Shown here piece by piece: positions 1 through 8,876 of a stretch of 32,893 nucleotides of DNA (within the stretch, counting starts at the first letter, position 1; the number at the start of each line of letters is the position of its first letter). Position numbers and translations under genes: made by a program. Source of the DNA: Methylobacterium sp. (GTDB lineage: Bacteria; Pseudomonadota; Alphaproteobacteria; Rhizobiales; Beijerinckiaceae); contig NZ_JAIETD010000036.1 in the NCBI RefSeq assembly GCF_019745455.1, positions 1 to 32,893 of the forward strand. Reading direction: 5' to 3'. The notes below the pieces were generated by a model. That model saw nothing but the letters and a program-made list of their open reading frames with translations. It had not been told where the DNA came from and searched no databases.

Positions 1-1098
1 GTGCTGGCAGGCGGGCAGGATATGCGCCCGCAGCAACTCTGTCGCGGTCGGCGCGTCGCTGGAGACGTTGTCGCCGTCGGAAGCCTGGGCGGCGTAGATG
101 TTCCAGTCGTTGGGATCGTAGCGCTCTGTGATCACCCGCTTCATCTCGACGAGCGCCGAGGAGACCAGCGTCCCGCCGGTCTCGCGCGAGCCGAAGAACG
201 TCTCCTCGTCGACTTCCGTCGCCTTGTCGGTATGGCGGATGAAGACGATCTCGACGTGGCGGTAGCGCCTCGTCAGGAAGATGTGCAGCAGAATGTAGAA
301 GCGCTTGGCGAGGTCCTTCATGTGCTCGGTCATGGAGCCCGAGACGTCCATGAGACAGAACATCACCGCCTGCGCCACCGGCCGCGGATAGGTTTCGAAC
401 CGGCGATAGCGCAGGTCGAGGGGATCGACGTAGGGGATGCGCTTGGCGCGCTCGCGCAGGGCCTCCAGTGCGAGGCGCAGGTCCGGGAGTCCCGGATCCG
501 TCTCGAAGGTCTCGGCGATCTGAGCCTCGAGGGCCGCGATCTCGTCGGGCTTCGGTCGCTTCAGGGCGATGCGGCGCGACATCGAGTTGCGCAGGGTGCG
601 TGTGAGAGCAAGGTTCGCCGGCGAACCCGAGACGGTATAGCCGGCCCGGCGCAGGCCTTCCGTCTCGACCACCGACAGCCGACGCTTGGCGAGATCCGGC
701 AGTTCGAGGTCTTCGAGGAAGAGTTCGAGGAACTCGTCACGGGTCAGGACGAAGCGGAACGCATCCTCGCTGTTCTCCGAGCCGTCACCGCCCTCCCCCG
801 ATCCGCTTCCGCCCGATCCGCTGGGCGGACGCTCGATGCGATCACCCTCGACATAGGTCTTGTTGCCCGGGAGTATGTAGTCCTGCAGACCGGTTCCGGA
901 CTGGCGGCTGAACCGCGGCTCGCGGACGCCGTCCACCGGCACCGAGACCCGCCCGTCCTTGCCGAGATCCTTGATGTCCTTCTCGCGCGCGGATTCGCGG
1001 ACCGAGCGCTGCGCCACGTCCTTGATGCGACGCAGGAAACGCTGGCGGTTGGGGAGGCTCTTGCCCCCCGGATTGAGCCGACGGTCGACGATGTGCAT
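1..1098 (-). CDS. yeaH: DUF444 / YeaH-family protein, partial (C-terminal end beyond window)
   Basis: Reading leftward from an ATG at 1098, the frame stays open to the window edge (366 codons), so the C-terminus is missing. The N-terminus reads MHIVDRRLNPGGKSLPNRQR, which is the DUF444/YeaH signature. A Ser/Gly-rich linker follows at about residues 80-95. A von Willebrand factor A-like region follows, with a metal-site-like DVSGS motif (near LMDVSGSMTEHMKDLAKRF) about 240 residues in. YeaH is a cytosolic protein of unknown biochemistry that is co-transcribed with the PrkA kinase and linked to stress and nutrient-limitation responses in enterobacteria. It lies 85 bp downstream of prkA on the same strand, which supports the identity. 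The usual third partner, SpoVR/YcgB, would lie beyond the left edge if present. A long plus-strand open frame over the same bases is its shadow. Confidence 0.9.
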   Translation of the reverse strand, partial: MHIVDRRLNPGGKSLPNRQRFLRRIKDVAQRSVRESAREKDIKDLGKDGRVSVPVDGVREPRFSRQSGTGLQDYILPGNKTYVEGDRIERPPSGSGGSGSGEGGDGSENSEDAFRFVLTRDEFLELFLEDLELPDLAKRRLSVVETEGLRRAGYTVSGSPANLALTRTLRNSMSRRIALKRPKPDEIAALEAQIAETFETDPGLPDLRLALEALRERAKRIPYVDPLDLRYRRFETYPRPVAQAVMFCLMDVSGSMTEHMKDLAKRFYILLHIFLTRRYRHVEIVFIRHTDKATEVDEETFFGSRETGGTLVSSALVEMKRVITERYDPNDWNIYAAQASDGDNVSSDAPTATELLRAHILPACQH

Positions 1099-1183
1099 CC
1101 GGTGTCTTCGCCCTCAACCCTCATGATCCGCCGCGGTAAGCGGCCGATGGGACGACGGGGTCGCCGCCCCATGGGCATCGCTC

Positions 1184-3130
1184 TCACCCGGCCTGCTTCA
1201 CCCTCATGTACCACTCGACGAGGCGGCGGACCTGACGCTCGGTATAACCTCGCGCGACCATCCGCTCCACGAACTCGCCGTGCTTCTTCTCCGTTTCGCC
1301 ATCCTTCTTGGAGCCAAACGAGATCACGGGAAGCAGTTCCTCGACCTGAGAGAACATCCTGCGTTCGATGACCTCGCGCAGCTTCTCGTAGGAGGTCCAG
1401 CTCGGATTGCGGCCGCCGTGCTGCGCTCGAGAGCGAAGAGCGAATTTCACCACCTCGTTGCGGAAATCCTTCGGATTGGCGATGCCGGCCGGCTTCTCGA
1501 TCTTGGTGAGTTCCTGGTTCAGGAGTTCGCGGTTGAGGAGCTGCCCGGTCTCCGCATCCTTGAAGTCCTGATCTTCGATCCAGGCGTCGGCATAGTCGAT
1601 GTACCGGTCGAACAGATTCTGGCCGTAGTCGTGGTAGGATTCGAGGTAGGCTTTCTGGATCTCGTGACCGATGAATTCGGCGTAGCGCGGTGCGAGTTCG
1701 GTCTTGATGAATTCGATGTAGCGCTTCTCGGTCTCGGGCGGGAGCTGCTCGCGGCGCAGGGCCTGCTCCAGCACGTACATGAGGTGCACGGGGTCGGCGG
1801 AGACTTCCGTTGTGTCGTGGTTGAAGGTCGCGGCCATCACCTTGAAGGCGAAGCGGGTCGAGATCCCGTCCATGCCCTCGTCGACGCCGGCCGAGTCCTT
1901 GTATTCCTGCATCGAGCGGGCGCGGGGATCGACCTCGCGCAAGGACTCGCCGTCATAGACCCGCATCTTCGAGAAGGCGTTGGAATTGGCGTGCTCGCGC
2001 AGGCGCGAGAGCACCGAGAACCGGGCCAGCATCTCCAGGGTGCCGGGCGCGCAGGCTGCCTGAGACAACTCGGAACCCGAGACGAGCTTCTCGTAGATCC
2101 GCTGCTCCTCGGTCACCCGTAGGCAGTAGGGCACCTTGATGACGTAGATGCGGTCGATGAAGGCTTCATTGTTCTTGTTGGTCTTGAAGGTCTGCCACTC
2201 GGACTCGTTCGAGTGGGCGAGGATGATGCCGGTGAAGGGGATCGCGCCGATATTCTCGGTGCCAACATAATTGCCCTCCTGCGTCGCCGTGAGCAGGGGA
2301 TGCAGCATCTTGATCGGCGCCTTGAACATCTCGACGAATTCGAGGACGCCCTGGTTGGCCCGGTTGAGGCCGCCGGAATAGGAGTAGGCGTCCGGGTCCG
2401 CCTGGGACAGGGTCTCGAGGCGCCGGATATCGACCTTGCCGACGAGGGACGAAATGTCCTGGTTGTTCTCGTCGCCGGGCTCGGTCTTGGCGATGGCGAT
2501 CTGGCGCAGGCGCGAAGGCCGGACCTTGATGACCTTGAATTGCGAGATGTCGCCGTTGAACTCGTCGAGACGCTTCAGCGCCCAGGGGCTCATCAGACCC
2601 GTGAGGCGACGGCGCGGGATGCCGTAGCGCTGTTCGATCTCGGCTCCCATGGTCTCGGGGTCGAACAGGCCGAGCGGGCTCTCGAAGACCGGCGAGACCT
2701 CGTTGCCGGCCTTCAGGACGTAGACGGGATGAACCTCCATCAACGCCTTGAGGCGCTCGGCGAGCGAAGATTTGCCGCCGCCGACGGGGCCGAGGAGGTA
2801 GAGGATCTGCTTGCGCTCCTCCAACCCCTGAGCAGCGTGGCGGAAGAACGAGACGATCCGCTCGATCGTCTCCTCCATGCCGTAGAATTCCGAGAAGGCC
2901 GGGTAGGTCCGGATCGTACGGTTCATGAAGATGCGGCCGAGCCGGGCATCCTTGGCCGTATCCACGAATTCCGGCTTGCCGATCGCATCGAGAATGCGCT
3001 CGGCCGCGCTGGCATACATTAGGGGCTGGTCGCGGCAGGCTTCGAGATACTCGGAGAGGCTCATCTCCGTATCGCGCCGCGCCTCGTAGCCCCGGGCAAA
3101 GCTCTGGAAAAGGTCGTTCGTCGACGGCAT
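1184..3130 (-). CDS. prkA: PrkA family serine protein kinase
   Basis: This encodes a protein of about 648 residues, the normal length for PrkA. PrkA proteins have an N-terminal AAA-type ATPase domain and a C-terminal kinase-like domain, and phosphorylate proteins on serine during stress or sporulation. The Walker A motif GPVGGGKS is at about residues 114-121. Other family-typical stretches include FMNRTIRTYPAF near the N-terminus, an NRANQGVLEFVEMFKAP segment in the ATPase core, and the C-terminal MFSQVEELLPVISFG region. Two starts are possible: a GTG at 3136, or the ATG at 3130 with GGAG five bases upstream. I prefer the ATG. The gene is followed by the DUF444 gene, reproducing the conserved prkA-yeaH pair. 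Its role is inferred from the family; the substrate cannot be seen here. Confidence 0.95.
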   Translation of the reverse strand: MPSTNDLFQSFARGYEARRDTEMSLSEYLEACRDQPLMYASAAERILDAIGKPEFVDTAKDARLGRIFMNRTIRTYPAFSEFYGMEETIERIVSFFRHAAQGLEERKQILYLLGPVGGGKSSLAERLKALMEVHPVYVLKAGNEVSPVFESPLGLFDPETMGAEIEQRYGIPRRRLTGLMSPWALKRLDEFNGDISQFKVIKVRPSRLRQIAIAKTEPGDENNQDISSLVGKVDIRRLETLSQADPDAYSYSGGLNRANQGVLEFVEMFKAPIKMLHPLLTATQEGNYVGTENIGAIPFTGIILAHSNESEWQTFKTNKNNEAFIDRIYVIKVPYCLRVTEEQRIYEKLVSGSELSQAACAPGTLEMLARFSVLSRLREHANSNAFSKMRVYDGESLREVDPRARSMQEYKDSAGVDEGMDGISTRFAFKVMAATFNHDTTEVSADPVHLMYVLEQALRREQLPPETEKRYIEFIKTELAPRYAEFIGHEIQKAYLESYHDYGQNLFDRYIDYADAWIEDQDFKDAETGQLLNRELLNQELTKIEKPAGIANPKDFRNEVVKFALRSRAQHGGRNPSWTSYEKLREVIERRMFSQVEELLPVISFGSKKDGETEKKHGEFVERMVARGYTERQVRRLVEWYMRVKQAG

Positions 3131-3321
3131 AGGCACTCCGATCCCCTCACGACATCCGCAGCTTCATCCTGTCTCGCCTCCGATGCAACTGACAGGCCCA
3201 GATTTGTCGCAGTGCGGCACACACATCATCGCTGCGTGTGATGGATGCCACACCGGACGGTTTTCAAGCTTCCATGGGAACCTTGCTCAGAGCTGTTCGT
3301 AAGGCGGCCGCCGCGCTGCGG

Positions 3322-3759
3322 TCAGAGCTCGGTGCCTTCCTTCTTGGTCTCGCCAGCCGGCTTCGTCCCGGCTGCCCCGACCGTGAGCTTGATCGTCTGA
3401 GTCTGAACCTGGCCATCGGAATTCTTGATATCGACGACGACTTCGTCGGCGCCGGTGTATCCAGCCTTGGCCTCGTAGAACACGGCCTGAACGGCCGCCT
3501 CCTTGTTCGGGCAGCGATAGGTGGCGGGGGTCTTGATCTTGCCGACCTTGGTCACGAGAGAGCCATTCTTGGGGGCGCCGCTGACCCGGATCTCCGGCAT
3601 CGGTCCCGAAGTGCAATCCTTCTTGAGGTTGGGCACGATCGCGAGCCTGACGCTCTTGCCGCTGGCGACATTCTCGCTGCGCGTGACGGTGGTCTGAGCG
3701 AAGGCTGGCACTGTCAGGATGAGGCCGGCGGCGAGGATGGCGGTCGGACGGATCAGCAT
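3322..3759 (-). CDS. Small secreted protein of unknown function (Ig-like fold suspected)
   Basis: The product has 145 residues. The ATG at 3759 is preceded by GGAG about ten bases upstream. The first 21 residues (MLIRPTAILAAGLILTVPAFA, here split as MLIRPTAILAAG and LILTVPAFA) form a clear Sec signal peptide with an AFA cleavage site. The mature part has two cysteines (KDCTSG and TYRCPN) that could form a disulfide. It also has a PKNGSL...FYEAKAGYTGADEVVVDI pattern, which resembles the strand spacing of bacterial Ig-like or cadherin-like repeats. The tail is Lys/Glu-rich. The open frame extends 75 codons upstream of this ATG, but that extension lacks a signal peptide and is rejected. I do not recognise a named family. 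It stands alone between prkA and the MerR gene and is predicted to be periplasmic. Confidence 0.8.
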   Translation of the reverse strand: MLIRPTAILAAGLILTVPAFAQTTVTRSENVASGKSVRLAIVPNLKKDCTSGPMPEIRVSGAPKNGSLVTKVGKIKTPATYRCPNKEAAVQAVFYEAKAGYTGADEVVVDIKNSDGQVQTQTIKLTVGAAGTKPAGETKKEGTEL

Positions 3760-3964
3760 CGAGGTCGTACTCCGGGTGGCGCGCGGCGATCCGGGGAAGT
3801 CCCGGCTTTGTCCGCCTGTCGGCTCCAGATCATGTGGGGATGGTCGTCGCAGGCGTCGAGTGCTGCCTTGAAGGAAGCAGGATGCCGCGTTCCCAGGCAG
3901 AAGTCGGCTTCGATCCTCGTGACCTAGCATCCCCAGCCTATCATTTAGGCAGGCGATCGCCCCT

Positions 3965-4474
3965 TCACGCCCCCGGATCGGCATCCGGCGGGAGACGCAG
4001 GGCGTCGATCGTGTCGCGGCAACTCTTGAGGTCGCTCAGCACATCCTGGAGACAGGCGAGGTCGGAATCCGACAGGCCAAGCCCGGACATCGATGACGTC
4101 CCGGCGGAATCGGGCAGGTCGAGGTCCTGCGGGGCCGGTGCTGCTGCCTCCGCCTCGCCCCGGCCGATCGACTGAACGAAACGGACGCCACTTTCCTTCA
4201 GGATGCGCTGTGCGCCGCGGATCGTGTAGCCCTGCCCGTGCAGCAGGCGCCGCACCCCCTTGATGAGGTCGACATCCTCGGGCCGGTAATAGCGACGACC
4301 TCCTGCCCGCTTCACCGGCTTGATCTGGGTGAACCGGGTCTCCCAGAAACGCAGGACATGCTGGGGCACGTCGATCTCCTCGGCGACCTCGCTGATCGTC
4401 CGAAAGGCGCCGGCGCTCTTCTCAGATGCCTCCGACATGGTCCGGGCCGCCGCAAGCGCCATCGTCGCCCTCAT
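3965..4474 (-). CDS. MerR family transcriptional regulator downstream of ihfA
   Basis: The 169-residue product has a MerR-type winged helix-turn-helix at about residues 26-95 ([20 protein letters not shown], then [20 protein letters not shown]). The C-terminal part is short and acidic, with no cysteine cluster, so it is not a mercury- or copper-type metal sensor. This MlrA-like group sits beside ihfA in many alphaproteobacteria. The ATG at 4474 overlaps the ihfA stop as ATGA, suggesting translational coupling. Two internal starts are also possible: the ATG at 4462, preceded by GAGG with six-base spacing, and the ATG at 4438. It is a DNA-binding cytosolic protein whose target and effector cannot be told from sequence. 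Confidence 0.9.
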   Translation of the reverse strand: MRATMALAAARTMSEASEKSAGAFRTISEVAEEIDVPQHVLRFWETRFTQIKPVKRAGGRRYYRPEDVDLIKGVRRLLHGQGYTIRGAQRILKESGVRFVQSIGRGEAEAAAPAPQDLDLPDSAGTSSMSGLGLSDSDLACLQDVLSDLKSCRDTIDALRLPPDADPGA

Positions 4475-4788
4475 TCGTCGTCGAGACCGGTTCCGTTCAA
4501 GCCGTTGATGCGCGCCTTCAGCACGTTGGACGGCTTGAACACCATCACCTGGCGCGGCTCGATCTCGACTTCCACGCCGGTCTTCGGGTTGCGCCCGACC
4601 CGTCGCCCCTTGCTGCGGACGACGAACGAGCCGAAGGACGACAGCTTGACGGTCTCTCCTTGCGCGAGGCAGGTGCAGATTTCCGACAGAACCGTTTCGA
4701 CCAGGGCTGACGATTCGGTGCGAGAGAGGCCGACCTGCTGGTAGACGGCCTCGCTCAGATCGGCGCGTGTGACCGTCTTCCCACTCAT
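4471..4788 (-). CDS. ihfA: Integration host factor subunit alpha
   Basis: At 105 residues this has the usual length of IHF-alpha. The HU/IHF fold is recognisable from [20 protein letters not shown] at the N-terminus and the beta-arm signature SSFGSF...GRNPKTG (about residues 50-71), which inserts into the DNA minor groove. With the beta subunit (not in this window), IHF bends DNA sharply and supports recombination, replication and sigma-54 transcription. Genomic position separates IhfA from HU here: the protein is encoded directly upstream of the MerR gene in the order known for alphaproteobacterial ihfA. A promoter-like TTGACC/TAGCGT pair lies just upstream, so ihfA-MerR may be transcribed independently of fabH. 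Confidence 0.95.
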   Translation of the reverse strand: MSGKTVTRADLSEAVYQQVGLSRTESSALVETVLSEICTCLAQGETVKLSSFGSFVVRSKGRRVGRNPKTGVEVEIEPRQVMVFKPSNVLKARINGLNGTGLDDE

Positions 4789-4841
4789 GGATCCGCCCCT
4801 GCCCGCTCCGTTACGTTTATCACGTATCTTTATGATGCGGC

Positions 4842-4870
4842 ACGCTAATCGCCGTTGCGGCCCCGGTCAA
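4842..4870 (-). promoter_or_regulatory. Possible promoter of ihfA
   Basis: On the minus strand, TTGACC (4870-4865) and TAGCGT (4847-4842) are separated by exactly 17 bases. They lie about 54 bases upstream of the ihfA start, within the short fabH-ihfA gap. The -35 element is close to the sigma-70 consensus and the -10 element is poor. AT-rich sequence with two ACGT-containing repeats (around 4811-4830) follows before the start codon. This is a pattern match only. Confidence 0.35.
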
Positions 4871-4886
4871 TCGAGTCGTCGGCCTT

Positions 4887-5864
4887 CTACCAGCGGATCA
4901 GGGCGGCGCCCCAGGTGAACCCTCCGCCGATCGCCTCGATCATCACGAGGTCGCCCTTCCGGATACGCCCGTCCTTGCAGGCGGCGTCGAGGGCGAGCGG
5001 TATCGAGGCCGCCGAGGTATTGCCGTGCCGGTCGACCGTGAGGACGACCTTGTCGCGGGCGATACCGAGCTTGTCGGCGGAGGCTTCGATGATGCGGCGG
5101 TTCGCCTGATGTGGCACGAACCAGTTCAGATCGTCGGCCGTCGTCCCGGTCGCCTCGAAAGCGTCGACAATGACGTCGGTGACGGAACCCACCGCGAAGC
5201 GGAACACCTCCTTGCCGGCCATGCGCAGGTGGCCGGTCGTGCCGGTCGAGCCGGGACCGCCGTCGACGTACAACTTCTCGCGATGGCGCCCGTCCGAGCG
5301 AAGGCTGGAGGTCAGGACGCCGCGGTCGGCGCTGGTGCCCTCCCCCTCGCGGGCTTCGAGGACGATCGCCCCGGCGCCGTCGCCGAAGAGGACGCAGGTT
5401 GTGCGGTCCTCCCAATCGAGGATGCGCGAGAAGGTCTCGGCGCCGACGACCAAGGCGCGCTTGGCGCTCCCAGTACTGAGGAACTTGTCGGCCGTGGAAA
5501 CCCCGTAGACGAAACCGGCGCAGACCGCCTGGAGATCGAAGGCGGCGCCCTGGTGGATGCCGAGCGCAGCCTGGATCTGCGTCGCAGTCGACGGGAAGGT
5601 GTGGTCGGGCGTCGAGGTGGCGCAGATGACGAGGTCGATGTCGTCCGCCGTCAGGCCGGCATCGTCGAGGGCGGCCTGAGCCGCCCTGGTGCCGAGCGTC
5701 GACGTCGTCTCGTCGGCGGCCGCAAGGTAGCGCTGCCGGATGCCAGTGCGCTGGACGATCCAGTCGTCGGAGGTATCCACCGTCTCGGCGAGCGTCGCGT
5801 TGGTGACGCAGCGGGCCGGCAGGTGGGAGCCGCAGCCGACCACGACGGAGCGCAGCTTCGTCAT
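4887..5864 (-). CDS. fabH: 3-oxoacyl-ACP synthase III (KAS III)
   Basis: FabH condenses acetyl-CoA with malonyl-ACP to start type II fatty acid synthesis in the cytosol. The 325-residue protein has the full catalytic triad: Cys115 in QAVCAGF, His252 in PHQANRR and Asn282 in HGNTSAAS. The N-terminal TDDWI-like segment ([14 protein letters not shown]) and the C-terminal [13 protein letters not shown] are diagnostic of FabH. The gene follows plsX by 28 bp on the same strand, the usual plsX-fabH order. The ATG at 5864 gives the normal family N-terminus. I see nothing unusual in it. Confidence 0.97.
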   Translation of the reverse strand: MTKLRSVVVGCGSHLPARCVTNATLAETVDTSDDWIVQRTGIRQRYLAAADETTSTLGTRAAQAALDDAGLTADDIDLVICATSTPDHTFPSTATQIQAALGIHQGAAFDLQAVCAGFVYGVSTADKFLSTGSAKRALVVGAETFSRILDWEDRTTCVLFGDGAGAIVLEAREGEGTSADRGVLTSSLRSDGRHREKLYVDGGPGSTGTTGHLRMAGKEVFRFAVGSVTDVIVDAFEATGTTADDLNWFVPHQANRRIIEASADKLGIARDKVVLTVDRHGNTSAASIPLALDAACKDGRIRKGDLVMIEAIGGGFTWGAALIRW

Positions 5865-5892
5865 CGGGTTCGTCCCTCTGTCGCGGTCGACC

Positions 5893-6927
5893 TCACGCGG
5901 AGACCGTCGTGGGAGTCTGGTCGAGCATGTCCCGGATCGTCCGCATCAGGTCGTGACGGGCCATGTCGTGGGCGAGGTCTACGGCGGCTGCGAAGCCTTG
6001 CGCGTTCTCCGAACCGTGGCTCTTGATGACGATTCCCTCGAGGCCGAGGAAGACTCCGCCATTGGCGCGGCTCGGATTCATCTTCTCGCGCAGGGCCTTG
6101 AAGGCCTGCCGGGCGAAGAGGTAGCCGATCTTGGCCGAGAGTGTCCGGCCCATCGCGGCACGCAGATAGGTGCCGATCTGCTTGGCGGTCCCCTCGGCGG
6201 TCTTGAGGGCGATGTTGCCGGTGAAGCCCTCCGTGACGACGACGTCGACGGTGCCAAGGCCGAGATCGTTGCCCTCGACGAAGCCGTGATAGGTCAGGCC
6301 CGGCAGGTCGGTCTCACGCAGATGTCTCGCGGCTTCCTTTACCGCCTCGTTGCCCTTCATCTCCTCGGTACCGACATTGAGGAGGCCGACCGTGGGGCTC
6401 TCGAGGTCGAATACGATCCGCGCCATGGCGGAGCCCATCAGCGCCATCTCGACGAGGTGCTCGGCATCGGTGCCGATGGTGGCGCCGACATCGAGGACGA
6501 CGCTCTCGCCGCGCACCGTCGGCCACAGGCAGGCGATGGCCGGGCGTTCTATCCCTGCAAGCGTCTTGAGGCAGATCTTCGACATCGCCATCAGCGCGCC
6601 AGTATTGCCGGCCGAGACCGCAGCGTCGGCCTCGCCGTTCTTCACCGCCTGGATCGCCCGCCACATCGAGGATTTGCCGCGGCCTGTGCGCACCGCCTGG
6701 CTCGGCTTGTCGTCCATCGCGATCGCGATGGTGGTGTGGCGAATCTCCACGGCGCCCTTGAGCCGTGGCTCGGCCTCGACAAGCGGCCTCAGGATCGCTT
6801 CGTCCCCGAACATCAGGAAGGTCATCTCCGGATGCCGCTCGCGGGCGATGGCCGCGCCGGGCACCACCGTCGTGGGGCCGTGGTCGCCGCCCATGGCGTC
6901 GAGGGAGATGCACACGCGCTGTGACAT
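5893..6927 (-). CDS. plsX: Phosphate acyltransferase PlsX
   Basis: PlsX makes acyl-phosphate from acyl-ACP for phosphatidic acid synthesis with PlsY and PlsC, at the inner face of the membrane. The 344-residue product starts [12 protein letters not shown], the family signature. It continues with [12 protein letters not shown] and [24 protein letters not shown], which form the active-site cleft. Length and termini are normal. It lies between the DUF177 gene (185 bp upstream) and fabH (28 bp downstream). In enterobacteria rpmF sits directly upstream of plsX, but here the intervening bases encode no L32 protein. Confidence 0.97.
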   Translation of the reverse strand: MSQRVCISLDAMGGDHGPTTVVPGAAIARERHPEMTFLMFGDEAILRPLVEAEPRLKGAVEIRHTTIAIAMDDKPSQAVRTGRGKSSMWRAIQAVKNGEADAAVSAGNTGALMAMSKICLKTLAGIERPAIACLWPTVRGESVVLDVGATIGTDAEHLVEMALMGSAMARIVFDLESPTVGLLNVGTEEMKGNEAVKEAARHLRETDLPGLTYHGFVEGNDLGLGTVDVVVTEGFTGNIALKTAEGTAKQIGTYLRAAMGRTLSAKIGYLFARQAFKALREKMNPSRANGGVFLGLEGIVIKSHGSENAQGFAAAVDLAHDMARHDLMRTIRDMLDQTPTTVSA

Positions 6928-7111
6928 GAAGGGTCCGGCCGATGGCCTCTTGCGAAGGGGATGCCCCCATCGGGAGGGCGGGATGGAGGCTTTGCGATCG
7001 TGGCGAGCCCCTGGTCGGCGCGGCGGAAAATAGCGAACCCGGCCGACCGGGCAAACGAAATCTCAACGCATCGACGATCGCCGGCCGTCTTCCGGCCTCC
7101 GACATGTCCCC

Positions 7112-7621
7112 TCACCCGTCGGGCTGGCGGAGCCGGCGCAGTTCGCCCAAGGGGCCGTCCTCCTCGCCGTCGGTCACCGGGGTGAAGGCGACGCCGGGCT
7201 TGCGCGGATAGGGATCGAGGCCAAGTGCCAGGAATTCTGCCGTGAGGGCTCCGAAATCGATGCGATTGCCGACGATCGGGTCGGGCACGTCGGCGTCTTC
7301 GGCATCGGTGCCGACCAGGATGTCGGTATCGGTGTAGGCGACTTCGACGGGCTCCTGGACCTTCGATTCAAAGGGGTCGAGGGTCACTGTGCAGACCTGG
7401 GTCACGATCGCCGAGACCGTTCCGGTGACGACGAGACGCGACGACGGCCCGTCCGCGCGAAAGCGGCCGACGAGTTCGCGGATCGCCGGGATCTTGAAGT
7501 CCTCGGCCAGTGCCGCGCATTCCGCTTGGGTCGCCTCGACGACGACTTCGTTTCCGTCCTTTCGGATCCGGTCGATCCGGACGAGGTGTGAGAGCGGGCT
7601 GGAGCCCCTGTCATGTGTCAT
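7112..7621 (-). CDS. DUF177 (YceD-like) protein
   Basis: The 169-residue product matches the DUF177/YceD family. It begins with PLSHLVRIDRIRKDGNEVVVEA, has the central VTGTVSAIVTQVCTVTLDPF stretch, and ends in the acidic-to-proline region typical of alphaproteobacterial members (FLALGLDPYPRKPGVAF). In bacteria and plants this family is linked to 23S rRNA accumulation and to the 50S protein L32 gene. The ATG overlaps the stop of the upstream chaperone gene as ATGA (7618-7621), so translation is probably coupled. It precedes plsX. The exact biochemical role is unknown for the family. Confidence 0.92.
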   Translation of the reverse strand: MTHDRGSSPLSHLVRIDRIRKDGNEVVVEATQAECAALAEDFKIPAIRELVGRFRADGPSSRLVVTGTVSAIVTQVCTVTLDPFESKVQEPVEVAYTDTDILVGTDAEDADVPDPIVGNRIDFGALTAEFLALGLDPYPRKPGVAFTPVTDGEEDGPLGELRRLRQPDG

Positions 7622-8187
7622 GGCGCACCTGTCGCTGCGGCACGGGCCTCGGCGATGCGCCGCGGGTCCGCGAAGCGCGGTCCTTCCCCGAGCAAACCGT
7701 CGAGGTCCATCGCCTCGAGTTGTGCCGCACTGTCGATGACGTAATCCCCAAGCCCAGCCGCGGCACCACTATCCTCGGTGCCGAGGACGTTTCGGGCGAG
7801 CGCCTCGCAAAGCGCTACAGCATCATCCTTTGCCAGGGCGCTGCCATAGGTCTCGGCACGGCCGTAGAAGGCAGCACCGAGCTTCTTCATCCGCTTGGGC
7901 ACCCCGAAATCGCCGACTCCGAGCTCGCGCAGAGACGAATCAAGCTGGAGAAACACCGAATTCACCAGATCCTGGGACACGTCGTCCGCCGGTGCCGGCA
8001 AGCGTTCGAGCCGCCGCAGCACCAGGATGACGTGAAGGCTGAGGCATTCGAAGCGGCCCTCGACCGTGTCGGGAACGCCCAGCATGGTGTAGAGGCCGGG
8101 TTGCCGCGAGGCATCGTTGATGCGCCGATGAAGCGTCTCGATGGTCCTGCTCGCCGCGTCACCGCGTCCGAAGAGGCGCCAGATCAT
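7618..8187 (-). CDS. Ubiquinol-cytochrome c chaperone family protein (CBP3-like)
   Basis: The 189-residue product matches the ubiquinol-cytochrome c chaperone domain, the bacterial relative of mitochondrial Cbp3, which assists cytochrome b/bc1 assembly. Visible family features are YTMLGVPDTVEGRFECLSLH near residue 35, then LVNSVFLQLDSSLRELGVGD and VPKRMKKLGAAFYGR. There is no signal peptide, so it acts at the cytosolic or membrane face. It heads the minus-strand block that continues into DUF177, with an ATGA overlap. Its start at 8187 is divergent from bamE, 187 bp away. The alphaproteobacterial order chaperone-DUF177-plsX-fabH supports the call. Confidence 0.92.
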   Translation of the reverse strand: MIWRLFGRGDAASRTIETLHRRINDASRQPGLYTMLGVPDTVEGRFECLSLHVILVLRRLERLPAPADDVSQDLVNSVFLQLDSSLRELGVGDFGVPKRMKKLGAAFYGRAETYGSALAKDDAVALCEALARNVLGTEDSGAAAGLGDYVIDSAAQLEAMDLDGLLGEGPRFADPRRIAEARAAATGAP

Positions 8188-8374
8188 GTCGACCTCCTGC
8201 GATCGCGAGCAGGACGATCGACATCCTTGAGCCGTGGCCGAGCTTGCCTTGTCAAAACCATAACCCCGCGGTACGGCAACGACGGCTTGCAGCGCAAGCT
8301 CCTTCCGGTCTTCCGGCAGGTAGTGCCGCTGTGGATCGAAGATGCGTTCAGTTCATCATAATCAAGGGTGGCCG

Positions 8375-8872
8375 ATGTCGCGCCGTCTCGTATCGTCGCT
8401 CGCTCGACTCGCCGCCATCGGCCTCGTCGGCACCATCCTGTCGGGCTGCATCGGCGAGGACCTGCGTCACGGCTACCAGATCGATCAGGCCGCCCTCGCC
8501 ACCGTGAAGCCGGGCATGAGCGCCGAGCAGGTGCTTCAGATCCTCGGCACACCCTCCACGGTCTCCACCGTCGGCAACAAGTCCTGGTACTACATCAGCC
8601 AGAACACCCGCCGCACGGTCCTGTTCCTCGGCGAGCAGGTCGAGGACCAGAAGGTGACGGCGGTGTATTTCAACGCCGGTTTCAAGGTCGAGCGCGTCGC
8701 GCTCTACGGTCTTCAGGACGGTAGGGTGTTCGACTTCATCGAGCGCACCACCCCCTCCAGCGGCGCCGACCGCGCCTTCCTCAGCCAGCTCTTCCGCGGT
8801 CTCACCCGCTACGAGCCCTTCGGCAGCGGCAGCGGCACCAGCATCGTCCCGGGGGCGAGAAGCGGGCTCTGA
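8375..8872 (+). CDS. bamE: Outer membrane protein assembly factor BamE (lipoprotein)
   Basis: BamE is a periplasm-facing outer membrane lipoprotein of the BAM complex, which folds beta-barrel proteins. The 165-residue product begins with a lipoprotein signal peptide ending in the lipobox LSGC, so Cys25 is the lipidated residue. The SmpA/OmlA fold follows: VKPGMSAEQVLQILGTPST, then SWYYIS and a VTAVYF strand. I chose the ATG at 8375, which has AGGG seven bases upstream. An in-frame ATG at 8342 would add eleven residues that break up the signal peptide. The C-terminal extension after residue 120 is typical of alphaproteobacterial BamE. It is divergent from the chaperone gene and ends 4 bp from the convergent HAD gene. 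Confidence 0.95.
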   Translation: MSRRLVSSLARLAAIGLVGTILSGCIGEDLRHGYQIDQAALATVKPGMSAEQVLQILGTPSTVSTVGNKSWYYISQNTRRTVLFLGEQVEDQKVTAVYFNAGFKVERVALYGLQDGRVFDFIERTTPSSGADRAFLSQLFRGLTRYEPFGSGSGTSIVPGARSGL

Positions 8873-8876
8873 CGGG

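Noticed and set aside
1099..1183. Possible hairpin between prkA and the DUF444 gene
   Set aside because: Only a four- to five-base GGGG/CCCC stem could be drawn, not enough to support a regulatory element.
3936..3961. Small hairpin GCCTA/TAGGC and adjacent palindrome GGCGATCGCC after the MerR gene
   Set aside because: The stem is only five base pairs without a T run, and GGCGATCGCC is a short palindrome common in GC-rich genomes; too weak to call a terminator.
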